Below, piece after piece: positions 10,601 through 22,158 of a DNA stretch of 64,000 nucleotides; position 1 is the first letter of the stretch, and each line of letters begins with the position of its first letter. The notes under the pieces are model-generated. The model saw only the letters and a list, made by a program, of their open reading frames with translations. It was not told where the DNA came from and made no database searches. The position numbers and the translations under genes were made by a program. This stretch comes from Nomia melanderi. Taxonomy: Eukaryota; Arthropoda; Insecta; Hymenoptera; Halictidae. Location: NCBI RefSeq assembly GCF_051020985.1, contig NC_135010.1, positions 6,694,001 to 6,758,000 of the forward strand. The letters run 5' to 3'.

Positions 10601-10775
10601 ATATATATAGTGTTGAATCAAATAGGTAAAAGTAGGTATGGAGAAGGTAACTTCTCGCGAGGGGAGTGTCACTAGAGTGCCTGCGGACAACGATTTAGCA
10701 TCGTTGACTAGTGAAATCCTGATGCTACCTAGTGTCAAGTTGTAACATTAATAATTGGATGTGATAAGTAGATAG
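10601..10775 (+). other. Putative 5' UTR exon of mRpL41 with hairpin
   Basis: A consensus donor (GATAG then GTAAGTA) at 10776 pairs with the acceptor TTTCTTCAG ending at 11260, eight bases before the mRpL41 ATG. The exon just upstream is more GC-rich than its flanks. It folds through CACTAG/CTAGTG arms enclosing a perfect 7-bp hairpin, CAACGAT-TTAGC-ATCGTTG. A TATA-like ATATATAT lies near 10600. The exact 5' end is unknown, and the block could also be a separate small RNA. Confidence 0.4.
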
Positions 10776-11268
10776 GTAAGTACGCAGTCTTAGAAATTGT
10801 TCAGTACAGATTTAACCATATCAGTGTCACTGACCAATTATTTCAGAAAGTAAACATTTCAAAGTGCAATATATATTAATAACAAAATATAATCGGAATA
10901 TTAATTTAAGGTTCATTTTTGAAGTTATGTATTAGATTTTAAGAAATTCGTGGTATTAATAATTTGAAAAATGCATACCGTATTCGTAATTGTAATTTCA
11001 CATATTTTGTGTAATGTATTTTATACAGCTTCACGATAGAATGTTATTTTTGTTTATAAATTAATAGTGTTTCAAGTTATTCAAATGTTATTTCAATTTA
11101 ATAAAAACATACTTTTAAACAGTCTATCAAAACTGAGATTTTTGTAAAAAATCTAACCTATGTATCAATAATTCTTAGAATAAATTTTGGGCTTCATTAA
11201 ATTTATAAGAAACGATCATTTAAAAATTATCAAAATAATTTGTATTACTTATTTCTTCAGATATTAGA

Positions 11269-11889
11269 ATGGCATCTACGTGTATGATCATACGTCGTCA
11301 GATCTCGACTTCGTCCGTTTGCTATGGCAAGCGAAATTTTCGAAAATTTCTGTTATACAATAAGCGAGGCAGTCGTGCTTTTAAAGAAGCACAAAAGAAA
11401 AATCCGGATCCTCATATTCCAATTGATAGTAAGATTTTTCTTTAAGTCATAAATTATTATAAATGTCCTTAAATAGCAATGTATTTATAAAATGTAAATA
11501 AGTGATATATAGTTTAAACTGTGTTTAATTAATTCATTTCAGAAAGAGGCGTAAGAGACACAGGCATAAAAGTAGGAGATAAATTTGTTAATATACCAGA
11601 AATGATACCAGAACTTATTGTACCTTCACTAAAGGATTTTCCTTTAAAACCATATGTCTCTTATCAAACTGAAGATGTTATACGCAAAGAATTTACAGCT
11701 AAAGATTTATTTAATCTAGTATATGCAGAAAAAATTAAAAAAGACTTTGAAACTAATCAATTAGGACCAAATGGTGAACCATTAAATCCTAATGAATATG
11801 AAAAATTAACACCTGAGGATGCTAAAATGTTGGCTGATCAAACTGGTACAGATATTTTTACCGAATACAAATATTGCCCTAAATGGTAA
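11269..11889 (+). CDS. mRpL41: Mitochondrial large-subunit ribosomal protein L41
   Basis: Protein of the mitochondrial 39S subunit. Two coding exons, 11269-11428 and 11543-11889, join in frame to 168 residues (human 137). The basic N terminus with few acidic residues (MASTCMIIRRQISTSSVCYG) is a plausible mitochondrial targeting sequence. The family core is unmistakable: KRGVRDTGIKVGDKFVNIPE, then MIPELIVPSLKDFPLKPYVS and Y, followed by FTAKDLFN. The C terminus, with the acidic segment KLTPEDAKMLADQTG, is longer than in mammals. A 5' UTR intron (10776-11260) is likely. The gene converges with Sik2. Confidence 0.94.
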
Positions 11890-12119
11890 ACATTATTGTA
11901 TTTATTGTAAATATAAGTTAGAACAAAGAAATGGAAAAAAAGGAAAATTTCTGGAATTTGAATAACCTTAATATCCTATAAACATAGAAGTAGCATTTCA
12001 TTTTGCAGTCTGCATATGGTTTTATTCAATATTTTCGTACACGCAATGTATACACTTGCTGACAATTTTGCAGTTGATAAATAGTAATTATTTACTATTA
12101 CATGTGACAGCAAGAAAAC

Positions 12120-12125
12120 AATAAA
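12120..12125 (+). terminator. Poly(A) signal of mRpL41
   Basis: AATAAA about 230 bases beyond the stop codon. Weaker variants exist nearer, so the assignment is tentative. Confidence 0.35.
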
Positions 12126-14583
12126 ACAAATAATTTATTGCAAATGTAAAAACAGACATTTCGGTTAGTAAGTTTTTTCTACTTCTCGTTCATTTTGTAT
12201 TACCCAATCTTAATACAATATATTAGAACAAGTCCTTATTCAGGAGTAAGCAATTACTTTGCAAAGTACTTGCTCATGTAATAGATCAACATGTTGCTGA
12301 AAAATATGTCATTGTTTTGACAAAAGTAATTTTTAAAATAAATTTTATTGGAAGTAAAGCGGTGTTTTTAGAATTTATTGTAAAATAAATGTATGCATTA
12401 ATCACCGAGCATTATAAATTTTTCGAACGATGCCTATGCCATGTGTCGTGAATGTGTATTATTAAAAAAAAAAAAAAAAACTTATGCTCAATGGTGCCAA
12501 AACTGATTTTCAATTCCTGAGGTTTGTTCGCACGTTTGTGGATCTTTTTGAGAATTATATGCCAGAACAAGTTCCCGGTCTGATTATGCTAACTTAACAG
12601 CTATCATTTTTTTTTTACTTATCAAAAGACTTTGAGCGAAGTTTGATTGTTTTTTTTTGTTGGGTAAAAAATGGCGGAAAATTTGAATATTAAAGTCGTT
12701 GTCAGTTGTGCGCGGCCGGTATTGCTTCCTACTGACTAGACTACCAGAATCTAATATATATTTGCCTTGGAAAGTGCTGTATTCGTATCAAAATGTACAA
12801 ACATTTTTTAGTTGTTATTGATTTATTCCCTTTTTCCCTTAATTTCAATCATGCAAGAAGCTCGTGAAGCAGAACTGCCCATTTATTTTGTTTCAAGTGA
12901 AATGATAACTTTGTACTAACATTTATGTGTGGTAATATTACCAATAACTATGAATACAATTTGCATTCTCTGTAGAAAATCAAACTGCATACAAAATGTA
13001 TAATTTAACATGTAAACAATCATTATTTTCATTTAAGATCATGTATACAACAGTTTTATTTTAAACATCTTTACAGAATGCAGCACTTTATTTTTTTTAA
13101 CAGCAGCTACTATTTATCGCTAGTTATTATTGTTTTTATTATTTCCTAATTCACTATAACCATCATAATGAAGAGTGGAGTGATAAAACAGTTAATTTTT
13201 GTACAACATTATCGGAATAATTATCAATAAAAATTTATAACAAACAACTTCAACATAATGTTTTTTGTTTCTTAATTCCACTCTTCAATTAATTGCATAG
13301 AAAAGCAGAAGTGGCATAATTCTTGCATCTCATTCCAAATGAATCTTATTTCAGTCATTTTCGCGAATAAAAGATTATTGCAATTCTATATTTTACGATA
13401 TAATATATGTATAATCACTTGTCTTTTATTTGAGCACTGATACTTGTTTTTATTGTGTGACAGTACACTATATTTTTTCTATACCAGTTTACTAAATGAA
13501 ACTTATAGGATCAATGAATCAACTCAAATACTTCATTTTTTTGATTATATTAAACGAGAGTATGTGAGAAATAATAAAAGTGTCAAGGTAGATACATATG
13601 CAATACTACAATTGTATGATAATTTGTTGAAATGTATTCAGGAAGCACATCAAAAGCACTCTTCGTTAATTATCATTAAAATATGCATGACTATACACGT
13701 TGTACTTCCGATTAAACAAAGTCATTGTAAAACAAGATGTATGCCACTTGCTCATGAATATAAACTTGGTTGGTGTTTTTTTGTTAATTATCAGTCTATG
13801 ATATAATTGGATATTTGACTGATAAAAATCAGTCAATTAATAAGGCAGGTGCATATGCTACTACATGACAAAGATTTCTTCTTTTTTCTGTTAGTAACAT
13901 TACAGTTGTATTACTTCTATATGGTATGCATGTAATTATTCCCTGAATGATATACAGGTGTACACCTGACTCTTGATTTACGCGTAGTTTTTATGTGTGA
14001 TTTGAATTTAATAACACCAAATAATATATACTTTTGTTTTTTGAAATGTTATTATTATTATTTCTTTTGTTTGGCTATGTGAAATAAATATATATTTCTA
14101 AAACTTATAGCAGCTTTTCTTTCTAATATTTTGTTTCCTTTTGTACCGATAGACTCTATTTACACGATTTTCATTCGCATAAAACGAATCCATGTGGAAT
14201 GAATTTTCGCGTAAATTGAGGGTCAGGTGTATGTATATAAATATAGGTAATAAAATTTGATGTTTTAAGCGGACCATTTTGAAATAAAAGAATTAGGAAT
14301 AACAAATCTTTGGCATTTAGTAACATGTACCTTCCATCTAATCAAAGATTTTGTGTATGAAAGCTAGAGTTAAATGGAGGAAACAGTTCTACAAAGAAAT
14401 TTATACAAAGTCATCCTTGGACACTTAGAAAATAGATATGATAATATATGTAATTATATAAATAAAGATACTGATATGGAAAGACTAGGAAGGCAATACT
14501 GCTTATTGTATTTGGTATGTAAAGTCTAGTCTTTCAGACTCAAAATCTCCAATTCAATACTAAAAGTACAACGGAGTAGATGT
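12126..14583. other. Convergent 3' region and probable long 3' UTR of Sik2
   Basis: No recognisable protein. A 120-codon open frame at 13444-13806 and a 22-codon one at 12671 (MAENLNIKVVVSCARPVLLP, two more codons, then stop) look fortuitous. The nearest AATAAA for Sik2 on the minus strand is near 13425, so its 3' UTR is probably more than 1 kb and would include the inverted-repeat element at 13961-14231. A run of about 18 A lies near 12463. Confidence 0.45.
13961..14231. mobile_element. TA-bounded miniature inverted-repeat element
   Basis: The left end TACACCTGACTCTTGATTTA continues with CGCG. It mirrors the right end, whose reverse complement is TACACCTGACCCTCAATTTA then CGCG, giving about 24-bp terminal repeats with 3 mismatches. 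The element is 271 bp, begins and ends with TA, and has no coding capacity. A subterminal inverted repeat (TTTACACGATTTTCATTC against GAATGAATTTTCGCGTAAA) adds further folding. The TA ends suggest a Tc1/mariner-type MITE. It sits in the probable 3' UTR of Sik2. Confidence 0.75.
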
Positions 14584-17500
14584 TCATTCCATTGGATCCC
14601 CAACATTTTCGAAGATGGTTGAATGAGGGTTGCTTCCAGTGGCCCATAAAAAGCCACCCACACTGCCAGGTGGCAAGTATGATGCTCCTCCACTGAGACC
14701 CACCTGATATATTTTCTTCTTTAAATTATTTACATTTCGTATCATTTAAGTGCTCAATATCTTTATTAACATGTCTTAAAAAATAAAATCTAGGAAGCCA
14801 AATAAGAAAAATTTACACTACAAATAATATGCATTTTTAAAGCTTCATGTTTAAGTGTTTAACACTGTTTTGTTCTGGGAGTTCTTCATCATGGTTGTGC
14901 TAAAGTACGGTGGATTATCATTCTCTGTATAGCGTTGGTGTATCAGTGCATAAATTAGGATTACTGTTTGAATAGTGTATTTAACAGGCATGTTGTCTAT
15001 ATAAATCGATATTGCACAGTTATCAAAATATAACTTTATTTTTTGTTTGTTACTTGAGCATAGTAGTGCGAATAAACTGCAATTCAATTTGTTTTTGAAG
15101 AGTGAACATATCTGTTTTTTTTTTTTTGTTAACTGTACAGTGATGTCCAGTTGGGGATTGTTACATGCATGAAGTAAGGCAAATTAGAGTGAACAATAAA
15201 CTGCCAAATTAAAGAAAAATAATTATTTATTTGCATCTAACACAAATAATTGTGCTATTGTATCACAAATAACATCTAGTCACTAATGTCATAAACAATG
15301 CTAATAATATTTACATCGAATCATTATTGTGAACATGATACACGCTCACAACAATGTTGACACTATAAAAGGAACTGTAATATAATACTCTGTGTTTGAG
15401 TTTGAGTATAAGTACACAATTCTGTCACGATTTGAATTTGCTCCAAAAAAGCAATGACGTCATGATCGTTGAACAGATACCAACGAGTTATTTTCCGTTC
15501 TTTTTTATTTCGGCCCGATAACGTTTTTTTTTTTATTAGTCGGTTCAACCCAAACGGTTTTTTTTAAAGTTCTATTTATAAAATTACCTGTTGACTCCAC
15601 AGCAATGTCCTTTCTGCTAACTGACAATCTGCCGCTAATCGGGATGGCAGGCTTTTCCATCTTTCCTCATCCCGTTTTCTTTCTCTGTCAAAATCTCTAT
15701 CAACGTGTCCCTGAGATAAAGGTGGTAAAATTTGTGTTCTCTGAGCTAATTTATAACTATCTTGTCTCGGTACGTGATCAGTACGTCTGCTCGTGGCGCT
15801 CGTAGACACATTCAATGGGGTTGGACTTCCTCCACCTCTGTGTCTATGATAGAGATTTCGTTTTTGTTGCAACATTCGTTGCTGCACTAATAATTGTAAT
15901 TGTGTACTAAAGTCACCACGAAGTTTAAATTGTTGTTGATTCTCAGGTGGAGTAGACGGCGGTCTTAAGTGAACAAGATCCAAATGACCTCTTGCTTTGC
16001 CCGAATCTATAAAATAAAATAAAATTATAACTTTTTTTGTTATGAAATTAAGTCGTACAATTAAAATTGTTAGTAATTCTAATGTGATTCACTGATAATT
16101 AGCGTTTATGATCTGAACTCTTTGAATATAATTTGAATACCTTGAATACTTCGTTGCTTGGCTGGTCTATCTCCACCACCTTGCTGACAAAATAGCAATC
16201 TAGGTCCACCATCAGAGGCCCTACGCCCTTGAGACACTCTAGATATTCTACCAGTTATCGGCGATGGACTCAAAGTTGGTGGAGGTGTGCAAGATGGCAA
16301 ACTGCTGGTGAATGAGTTTGCCCCAGAGTAATCTGGTGGGCAACCGGAATCAAAACTAGATTCAAAAAGTTCGGACGACGAACTACCACTACCACCCGCA
16401 ATGAACAATGTTGTTCGACTAGGAGGATCAATAGGATCCATAAGTGGGGTATCAAAATGGTGTTGATAATCACTTAATCGTCGATTGACTATCTGACTGT
16501 CAATTCGTTGACTGATATCATGATCTAGGCCTAGTCTATGTTCCTCAAGTTTAATCTGAGCTTCTCTCAATTCATCGCCGCTTGGACCTTCTTCTAGGTC
16601 ACCTTCTGCGCTACAGCATCCTTCATCGGTCGAAGAACTAGTTGAACTGAACCTTTTCCCTCCTCGAGTTGCATCTTCCCTTGTTCTAAATAACGAAAAT
16701 ATAATGTATGTTATAAATAACTATATAAAGATTCCTTTTGATTAGCACACAAATGGCTTATGTTGACAAATAGTAGATATTCGCTTATGAAGATCAATGA
16801 CACTCTTGTTGATTTTGTTTGCTGCATTCATTGCACTAACGTTTTTAAAATATTCAACATTATGAATGTACTTTAACGATTGTAAATATAACACTGCAGT
16901 TGGAAAATATTAATATCAACGAAAAGCAATTATAAATTCAGTTACATAAAATGAAAACTTAACGCAAACAGAAAGCAATAAAATAAAATGAGGAATTACC
17001 AAAACTAAAGTGACACCGAAGTGTTTCCAATCCGACCTGTCCTGACAAAATCTCCAAAAATGCGTCACCGACACTAAAGATCAACGTCCCACTAAGCTAT
17101 CGCTGGAAACAGAAATTATTTGGTTAAAATTTAATTTTTTCAAAACTATTTTTGACTGGCAGGATTGGAAATCGTATGGAAAATTTATATTATGTTATTT
17201 TAAATAAAAATTGGTAAATGATAAAATGGTATAGTATAAAAATTGGTATAACGTAAGGTTACCTTGATTTGAATTTGTCTTCTTTTGTTCTTGCTACGCT
17301 AGGCCAGCAACTATTGTTTGTCGAGCTACTAATACGATGTTGCTTCAACCTCTCCAGCAACAAGAAATAAATAGCAGCATGATGATCATAACTGCTATTT
17401 CTTAAAGACTGTTAAAAAGAAATGCCTTGTTTTAACATAAATTATTTCTCGTTTGAATGAACTATTTTGCAAATATACATTGAAAGAAATTTATAAGGAT

Positions 17501-18785
17501 AAGAAATAAAAAATACCTCTCTGGTTCGTGTAATATCTATGCCTAAGCTATGCATAAGTCGAAGTATTTGTTCATTTGGTTCTTGGATGGATGAAGATGA
17601 CCTTGTTATAATCATTGAACAAATAGTATCAGCAGATCCTGCCATCCAACGATGTCTCTTTATTTGTGGAATGGTGTATCGTTTAGAAGGTTCCAAAACC
17701 AACATTTTACGGATTAAACTTTCACAATCTGTAACAACAATTTAAAATGTATCTTTTAAATCGAAAAAATACAAGTGTACAGAGACAAAAAAAGAATATT
17801 AACGCATAATATGCACCTGTACTCATAAAATATGGAATTCTAAATCTTCCACTCAGAACACGATCTCTTAAAGACTGAAGGGTGGAACCATCAAAGGGCA
17901 GTGCTCCGCATACTAATACGTATAGTACAACGCCTAAACTCTGTAATTATAAAGAATTGTATATTGAACTACTTATATTAAATATTACACGTTATACAAG
18001 TGTGTAAAAATGCTTACCCACACATCAATTTCAGGGCCAGCGTAATGTTTCCCACGAAAAACTTCTGGTGCTGCATAAGGGGGACTACCACACCATGTGC
18101 TTAGCCTTTCACCAGGCGAAAATCTATTACTAAATCCGAAATCTGCAATTTTTACGTTCATCTGAGCGTCTAAGAGTAAATTCTCAGCTTTGAGATCACG
18201 ATGCGCTACACCCGTCGCGTGGCAGTATTCAACCGCGGAAAGTATTTGAGCAAATGTTGCACGAGCTCTGGGTTCTCCCATTCGTCCATAGCGTGCAATA
18301 TAGTCAAATATTTCACCCTTGCTTGCATATTCGCACACCTGAGAAAGGTATGCAGTTATACTTTCTTTTCAATTTTATAAATCTATTTAAAAGGTTTATT
18401 TAAGCGTACCATATATATCATATTCTTTGTTTCCATAACTTGATATAATTTGACAATATGCGGGTGTTCCAATTGCTTCATTATTTCCACTTCTCTATAT
18501 ACTTTTTCAAGATTAGTGGGATCCAATTGTGTTTTATCGATTATTTTAATGGCTACCTAAGAAGGAACAGTAATATTCTATTACATTCTGTGTTTCCAGT
18601 TAACGTGGCCCTGATAATTTAAACGGTATCAAATATATGTTGCTGTATATAATATTTACCTCTGTCTTAGTAATACGATGTCTAGCTAGTTTTACCACAG
18701 CAAAGTTTCCTTTGCCAATGGTGCCTTCAATGTCATAAAATCCAACACGAATTTGCTTCTTGCTTTGTCCGACTCCAGACTCCAT
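14584..18785 (-). CDS. Sik2: Salt-inducible kinase, SIK1/2 type
   Basis: AMPK-related Ser/Thr kinase acting downstream of LKB1; it restrains CREB-regulated (CRTC) and class IIa HDAC-dependent transcription. Nine exons on the minus strand (18660-18785, 18410-18556, 18018-18338, 17817-17940, 17517-17728, 17263-17408, 16141-16679, 15588-16006, 14584-14703) join in frame to 717 residues. The kinase domain spans about residues 16-267: GTIGKGNFAVVKLARHRI, VAIK (Lys46), HRDLKAEN (Asp139), DFG (Asp157) and LSTWCGSPPYAAPE with the LKB1 site Thr172. A UBA-like domain follows at about 285-335 (EQILRLMHSLGID, AAIYFLLLERLK). The PKA/14-3-3 site GRRASDGG (Ser514) matches the key SIK2 site. The rest is Ser/Pro- and Gln-rich. 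RVGFYDIEG and the UBA sequence favour SIK1/2 over SIK3. The start fits: stop codons lie upstream in all frames of the leader exon. Confidence 0.95.
17000..17102 (-). other. Possible cryptic or poison cassette exon in Sik2
   Basis: Inside the intron between exons 17263-17408 and 16141-16679, the minus strand shows an acceptor (TTTCTGTTTCCAG) at 17103 and a donor (TTTTG then GTAATT) at 16999. Inclusion of the 103 bases would shift the frame and give a TGA after seven codons. Skipping it keeps frame, so it is not part of the main coding model. Confidence 0.25.
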
Positions 18786-18855
18786 TTTTTTTATAAAAAT
18801 TGTGTTCTCACCAGCTTCTATATGATTGTATTCTCTTATTGTATTTTACAAATGC
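18786..18855 (-). other. 5' UTR part of Sik2 start exon
   Basis: On the minus strand a strong acceptor (pyrimidine-rich tract, AATAATTTCAG) ends at 18856. The 70 bases down to the ATG carry stop codons in every frame. This supports the start at 18785 (AAAAAAAATGGAG) and implies a noncoding first exon further upstream. Confidence 0.6.
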
Positions 18856-18856
18856 C

Positions 18857-20100
18857 TGAAATTATTGTAAAAAAAGGTGATTTGAAATATCTATAAAAAT
18901 TATTCTTTTTTTATTTTAAACTTCCTTATCGTTCTTTGAATAATTAGTATCATGTCCTATTATGTTTTGCAACAACTCATAACATAATGAGTCATACATG
19001 TATAAATTTAGTCTATTCTCTGGTAATTTATCATTTAAAAGCGAGTATGAGTGAAGTTTGCTGACAATACATTTTACATGTACTATAAAAACATTGCAAT
19101 GTAGTTGCATTTTTGTTTAAGTGATAAATTAAGAAAATATTTTATTTTGAGCTTCAGCTTTCATGAACTTTGACTCAGGCCACCACACTATAAACTGTAA
19201 AACGGATTTTGCAAGTTGAACAGAAAATACTATTATTTCCAAATTGATGGATTACCTCCCTGCTACGAGACTTTTCAAAATGAAATAATTAATAACAACT
19301 ACTACAGTCATAAAAGGGGTGAGGAACGAAACGAATACGTATCCGCCAGTGATCAAAGAAAACTGCTTTATTTTCTGACTTTTCATGATCCATTGACATC
19401 ACGATTCTCATTGACGTCAACTGCTCAAATTATTTCAATTAACATTTGAAGTCCGAATAAGTATCTACAAGAAATAAACCGTACGGAACGAAGCGGCGTT
19501 ATCATTGTCATCGCGGCTCAAATAAACCGATGCGGTGTCTCGTTTCAATCGGCGCCCCTAATAAAACAGGTCGTTCACTGTTTACTATTCGAAAAACATA
19601 ATAATTCATCCAGGACTGATCGAATAGGACGCACTCCGTGGGAAGCGTTCACGCGGAGAGCGGACGGTCCATGTAGGGAAAAGCGACATTAACGTTTCTG
19701 GCAAAAGAGCCGAGAACGTTGGCTGGGAGCCTTGCAAAAGAAGCTTCTTCACAAAAGTGTAAAAGCTTCCTGCAACAAGTACAATAGGTATTCTCGACTG
19801 ACGTCACGGATCGACAACGACCTCTTGCTCATCGACGGGTCCAGGATCGATACCCGTCGATAGTCCTCGATAAGACGATAAAAGAAGTGAGAAAGAGAGA
19901 GATAGAGATAGAGGCGCGCACACATACACACATGCACATATACAACAGCAAAAAAAGAAAAGAACAGAAGAGAAAAATCGAAAGGGCAGAGTCAAGAAGG
20001 TCGAAGGCTCCGAGTCCTTGGGATCGAACAATCACTTTTGTCCACAGATACGGAAGCAGGGAGCACGGTCGACGCTGTTTGACAAGTTCTCAGTACTTAC
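18857..20100 (-). other. Probable first intron of Sik2
   Basis: The region between the leader acceptor at 18856 and a consensus donor (CGAAC then GTAAGTACTG) at 20100 on the minus strand. It is AT-rich near the gene and more GC-rich toward 20 kb. It contains perfect cAMP-response elements at 19412-19419 and 19799-19806. Several long frames here are fortuitous, with low-complexity Arg/Lys or Leu/Ser composition. Confidence 0.45.
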
Positions 20101-21284
20101 GTTCGATCCAGTCCCGAATTACCGGGTGCTGCACGTTCCGGACCGGTAGAACCGTTTCTGAAGCGAGGGAAACGCGTTGGCGGTGCCGACCTCGACGGGT
20201 GCGTAAGGTCGGAGAGCCGATGCCATCGGTGAGAAGTCGTCCTTCACGTTCACGAGATTCCGAATCTCGTCCCGGAGCGGCGGCGTTTCCTACGGTACGA
20301 GTCGTAGGAGCTTCGCGTAACGCGGCGGTTCGATACCGACTGACCGACAGCCATGTTGCTACCCCCCTGCCTACGCCAGAGTCGCCGGCCCCGTCCCACC
20401 CCCGGTCCCGCTTCCCCGCCACGTCCACGTCTCAGCCATTCTTAGCGAACATCACCGCTACCACCACCACCACCCTTTCCCGTCGTTCTTTCGCCTCCTC
20501 CTGCCCCCACCGCCGGCGATGTTCGCACCACTACGAACGTCACGGGAGTTGGTGCACGCGCGCGCATTCGCCCGCTCACGTTATCTTCGACAATTGACGT
20601 CAACGTACGCGCTACTATCGTCTCATCGTTAATTGTTTTCTGGGTGTAATTGCAAGGCAAATAGCCAATGCGCCGCCACGTGGACGACCGACCGAACGAC
20701 CGCGGGCTACACGGGGCTTCTTTTCGTTCCGAGGGACACGGAACGGATTCCTTTTCTCCCGTTCTCCTCGTCTCCTTCTGCCTCCTCCCTCGACGACGAA
20801 CACCGCGACCGGCTGGCTCGTCAGTGCCGCCGTGACACACGCCGCCGACACAATTCGATACGTTGTTTTAACGAGATGCTCCCCTGTAAATTGCAACCGG
20901 GAGAAAATGGAATACGGTTACGTGACGGAGATGATGCACCGTTGGTTGGCTCGGAGACACCGGGGACTACTTCCCCCTCCCCCCGCCCGTTTCGCGCTAT
21001 TCCCTTACGGACGCTCGTAGACGGTTTCGATAAGATTCTTATGCGCGATCACGAGCTACCACTTCGCCGCGATCTATTTCGCGTTTCTATGATGATACAA
21101 AAATGCCCGGCATTGTTGGCTGTTAAAACGATACAGGGGAATCACTGTTTCCCCGCGAGCTGTCGATACGGACGCACTCGTTTTTCCGACGTCAGCGGTT
21201 CGACGATCTTGGACGTCTTCCATGATCGTAGATAATTCATTCCGGTAAATACTGGTAACTGTTTTTTTTTATTAATTGACGTCA
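19412..21284. promoter_or_regulatory. Cluster of four full cAMP-response elements
   Basis: Perfect palindromic TGACGTCA occurs at 19412-19419, 19799-19806, 20595-20602 and 21277-21284. A fifth copy lies in the last Sik2 intron at 15455-15462. An 8-base site is expected about once per 65 kb in random DNA, and less often in AT-rich DNA. Mammalian SIK1 is a CREB target, so these are plausible binding sites for CREB/ATF proteins that make Sik2 cAMP-inducible. Binding itself is inference. Confidence 0.6.
20101..21240 (-). promoter_or_regulatory. CpG-rich first exon/promoter region of Sik2
   Basis: A GC- and CpG-rich block of about 1.1 kb. The minus strand ends in a GTAAGTACT donor at 20100, making this the likely noncoding first exon and promoter of Sik2. 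Open frames on both strands (for example 236 codons from 19887 plus and 200 codons from 20633 plus) have Arg/Ser/Pro-rich composition expected of random GC-rich DNA and resemble no family I know. A perfect TGACGTCA lies at 20595-20602. Confidence 0.5.
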
Positions 21285-22087
21285 AATCCGAGCTGTCCAC
21301 CGTAGGCGGTTTTTTTATGGACATAGAAACTACCTATTCTGTACGTCACTCCAGAGTTTGAAGCTCCGTAGGTTAGGAGGGGGTGGCGGAATAAAAATCT
21401 GGCATTGGAGCATTTGACGGTTTGTTGGCATAGGTCAAGGGACACGGGCGGTTATCCTTTCACCGCTCGTTATCGTCGGGCTTGATAAAACGCATAGGAA
21501 GAACTATCGAATCCACGCTGGTGGGTCACGTGCGCGGTCTCGACGTTACATGCGCGAGATATCGAAACACGGAAACGGTGTACGATTTATTCTGCGACGC
21601 GATGTGTCGTGCGTGCGTATATATAACCTATAATTTGTTGTGAGCGACGCCGGGATTCTCGTCGCGATTATTTCACGCGACATTCACGATTTTGTTGGTT
21701 GCCCGTGAAATTGCATCACATTATCGATGCAAACGTTCGACCGTGGAATATTAATTATACAAGAATTTTGTAGAGCGAAGCAGCTATGCGATTGCCACTT
21801 GACATGATGTTTTGTATTCATTCGTAGATACGCGTTAGAGTTCCGTTACGGTTTAGCGTAAATACTGGCGAGGTTAATGCATGCATTACGTAGAATCTTT
21901 GCTTATACTGTAACTGGGAAAATTTAGACGTTGGGAAAGATTGCGATTACGGGAATGGAAATATAGACAAATTATTTTTAATGTAATCGCACGTACGAAA
22001 AAGAAAAAGCAAAACAAGTAATTCTATGTATAATATATAATATCATATCATAATATATATTAATAATATGTATATATATATGTGTGT

Positions 22088-22158
22088 GTACATTACGATA
22101 TATATCGAATCGTATATATATCGTACATTACGATTATATCAAATCGTGTATATATATC
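22088..22158. repeat. Two-copy 35-bp AT-rich tandem repeat
   Basis: GTACATTACGATATATATCG (starting 22088) recurs as GTACATTACGATTATATCAA (starting 22123). Each copy continues with a TCGTRTATATATC-type tail. It is flanked by TA/TG microsatellite. Confidence 0.6.

Noticed and set aside
13444..13806. 120-codon open frame in the Sik2 3' region
   Set aside because: No recognisable family and AT-driven residue use. It lies in a probable 3' UTR and shows no sign of splicing or conservation that I can judge.
19887..20597. 236-codon open frame in the GC-rich region upstream of Sik2
   Set aside because: Arg/Ser/Pro-rich composition, equally long frames on the other strand, no recognisable motif. Long frames are expected in CpG-rich DNA, which lacks stop codons.
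20633..21235. 200-codon open frame
   Set aside because: Same reason: composition-driven, no family resemblance, and it overlaps open frames on the opposite strand.
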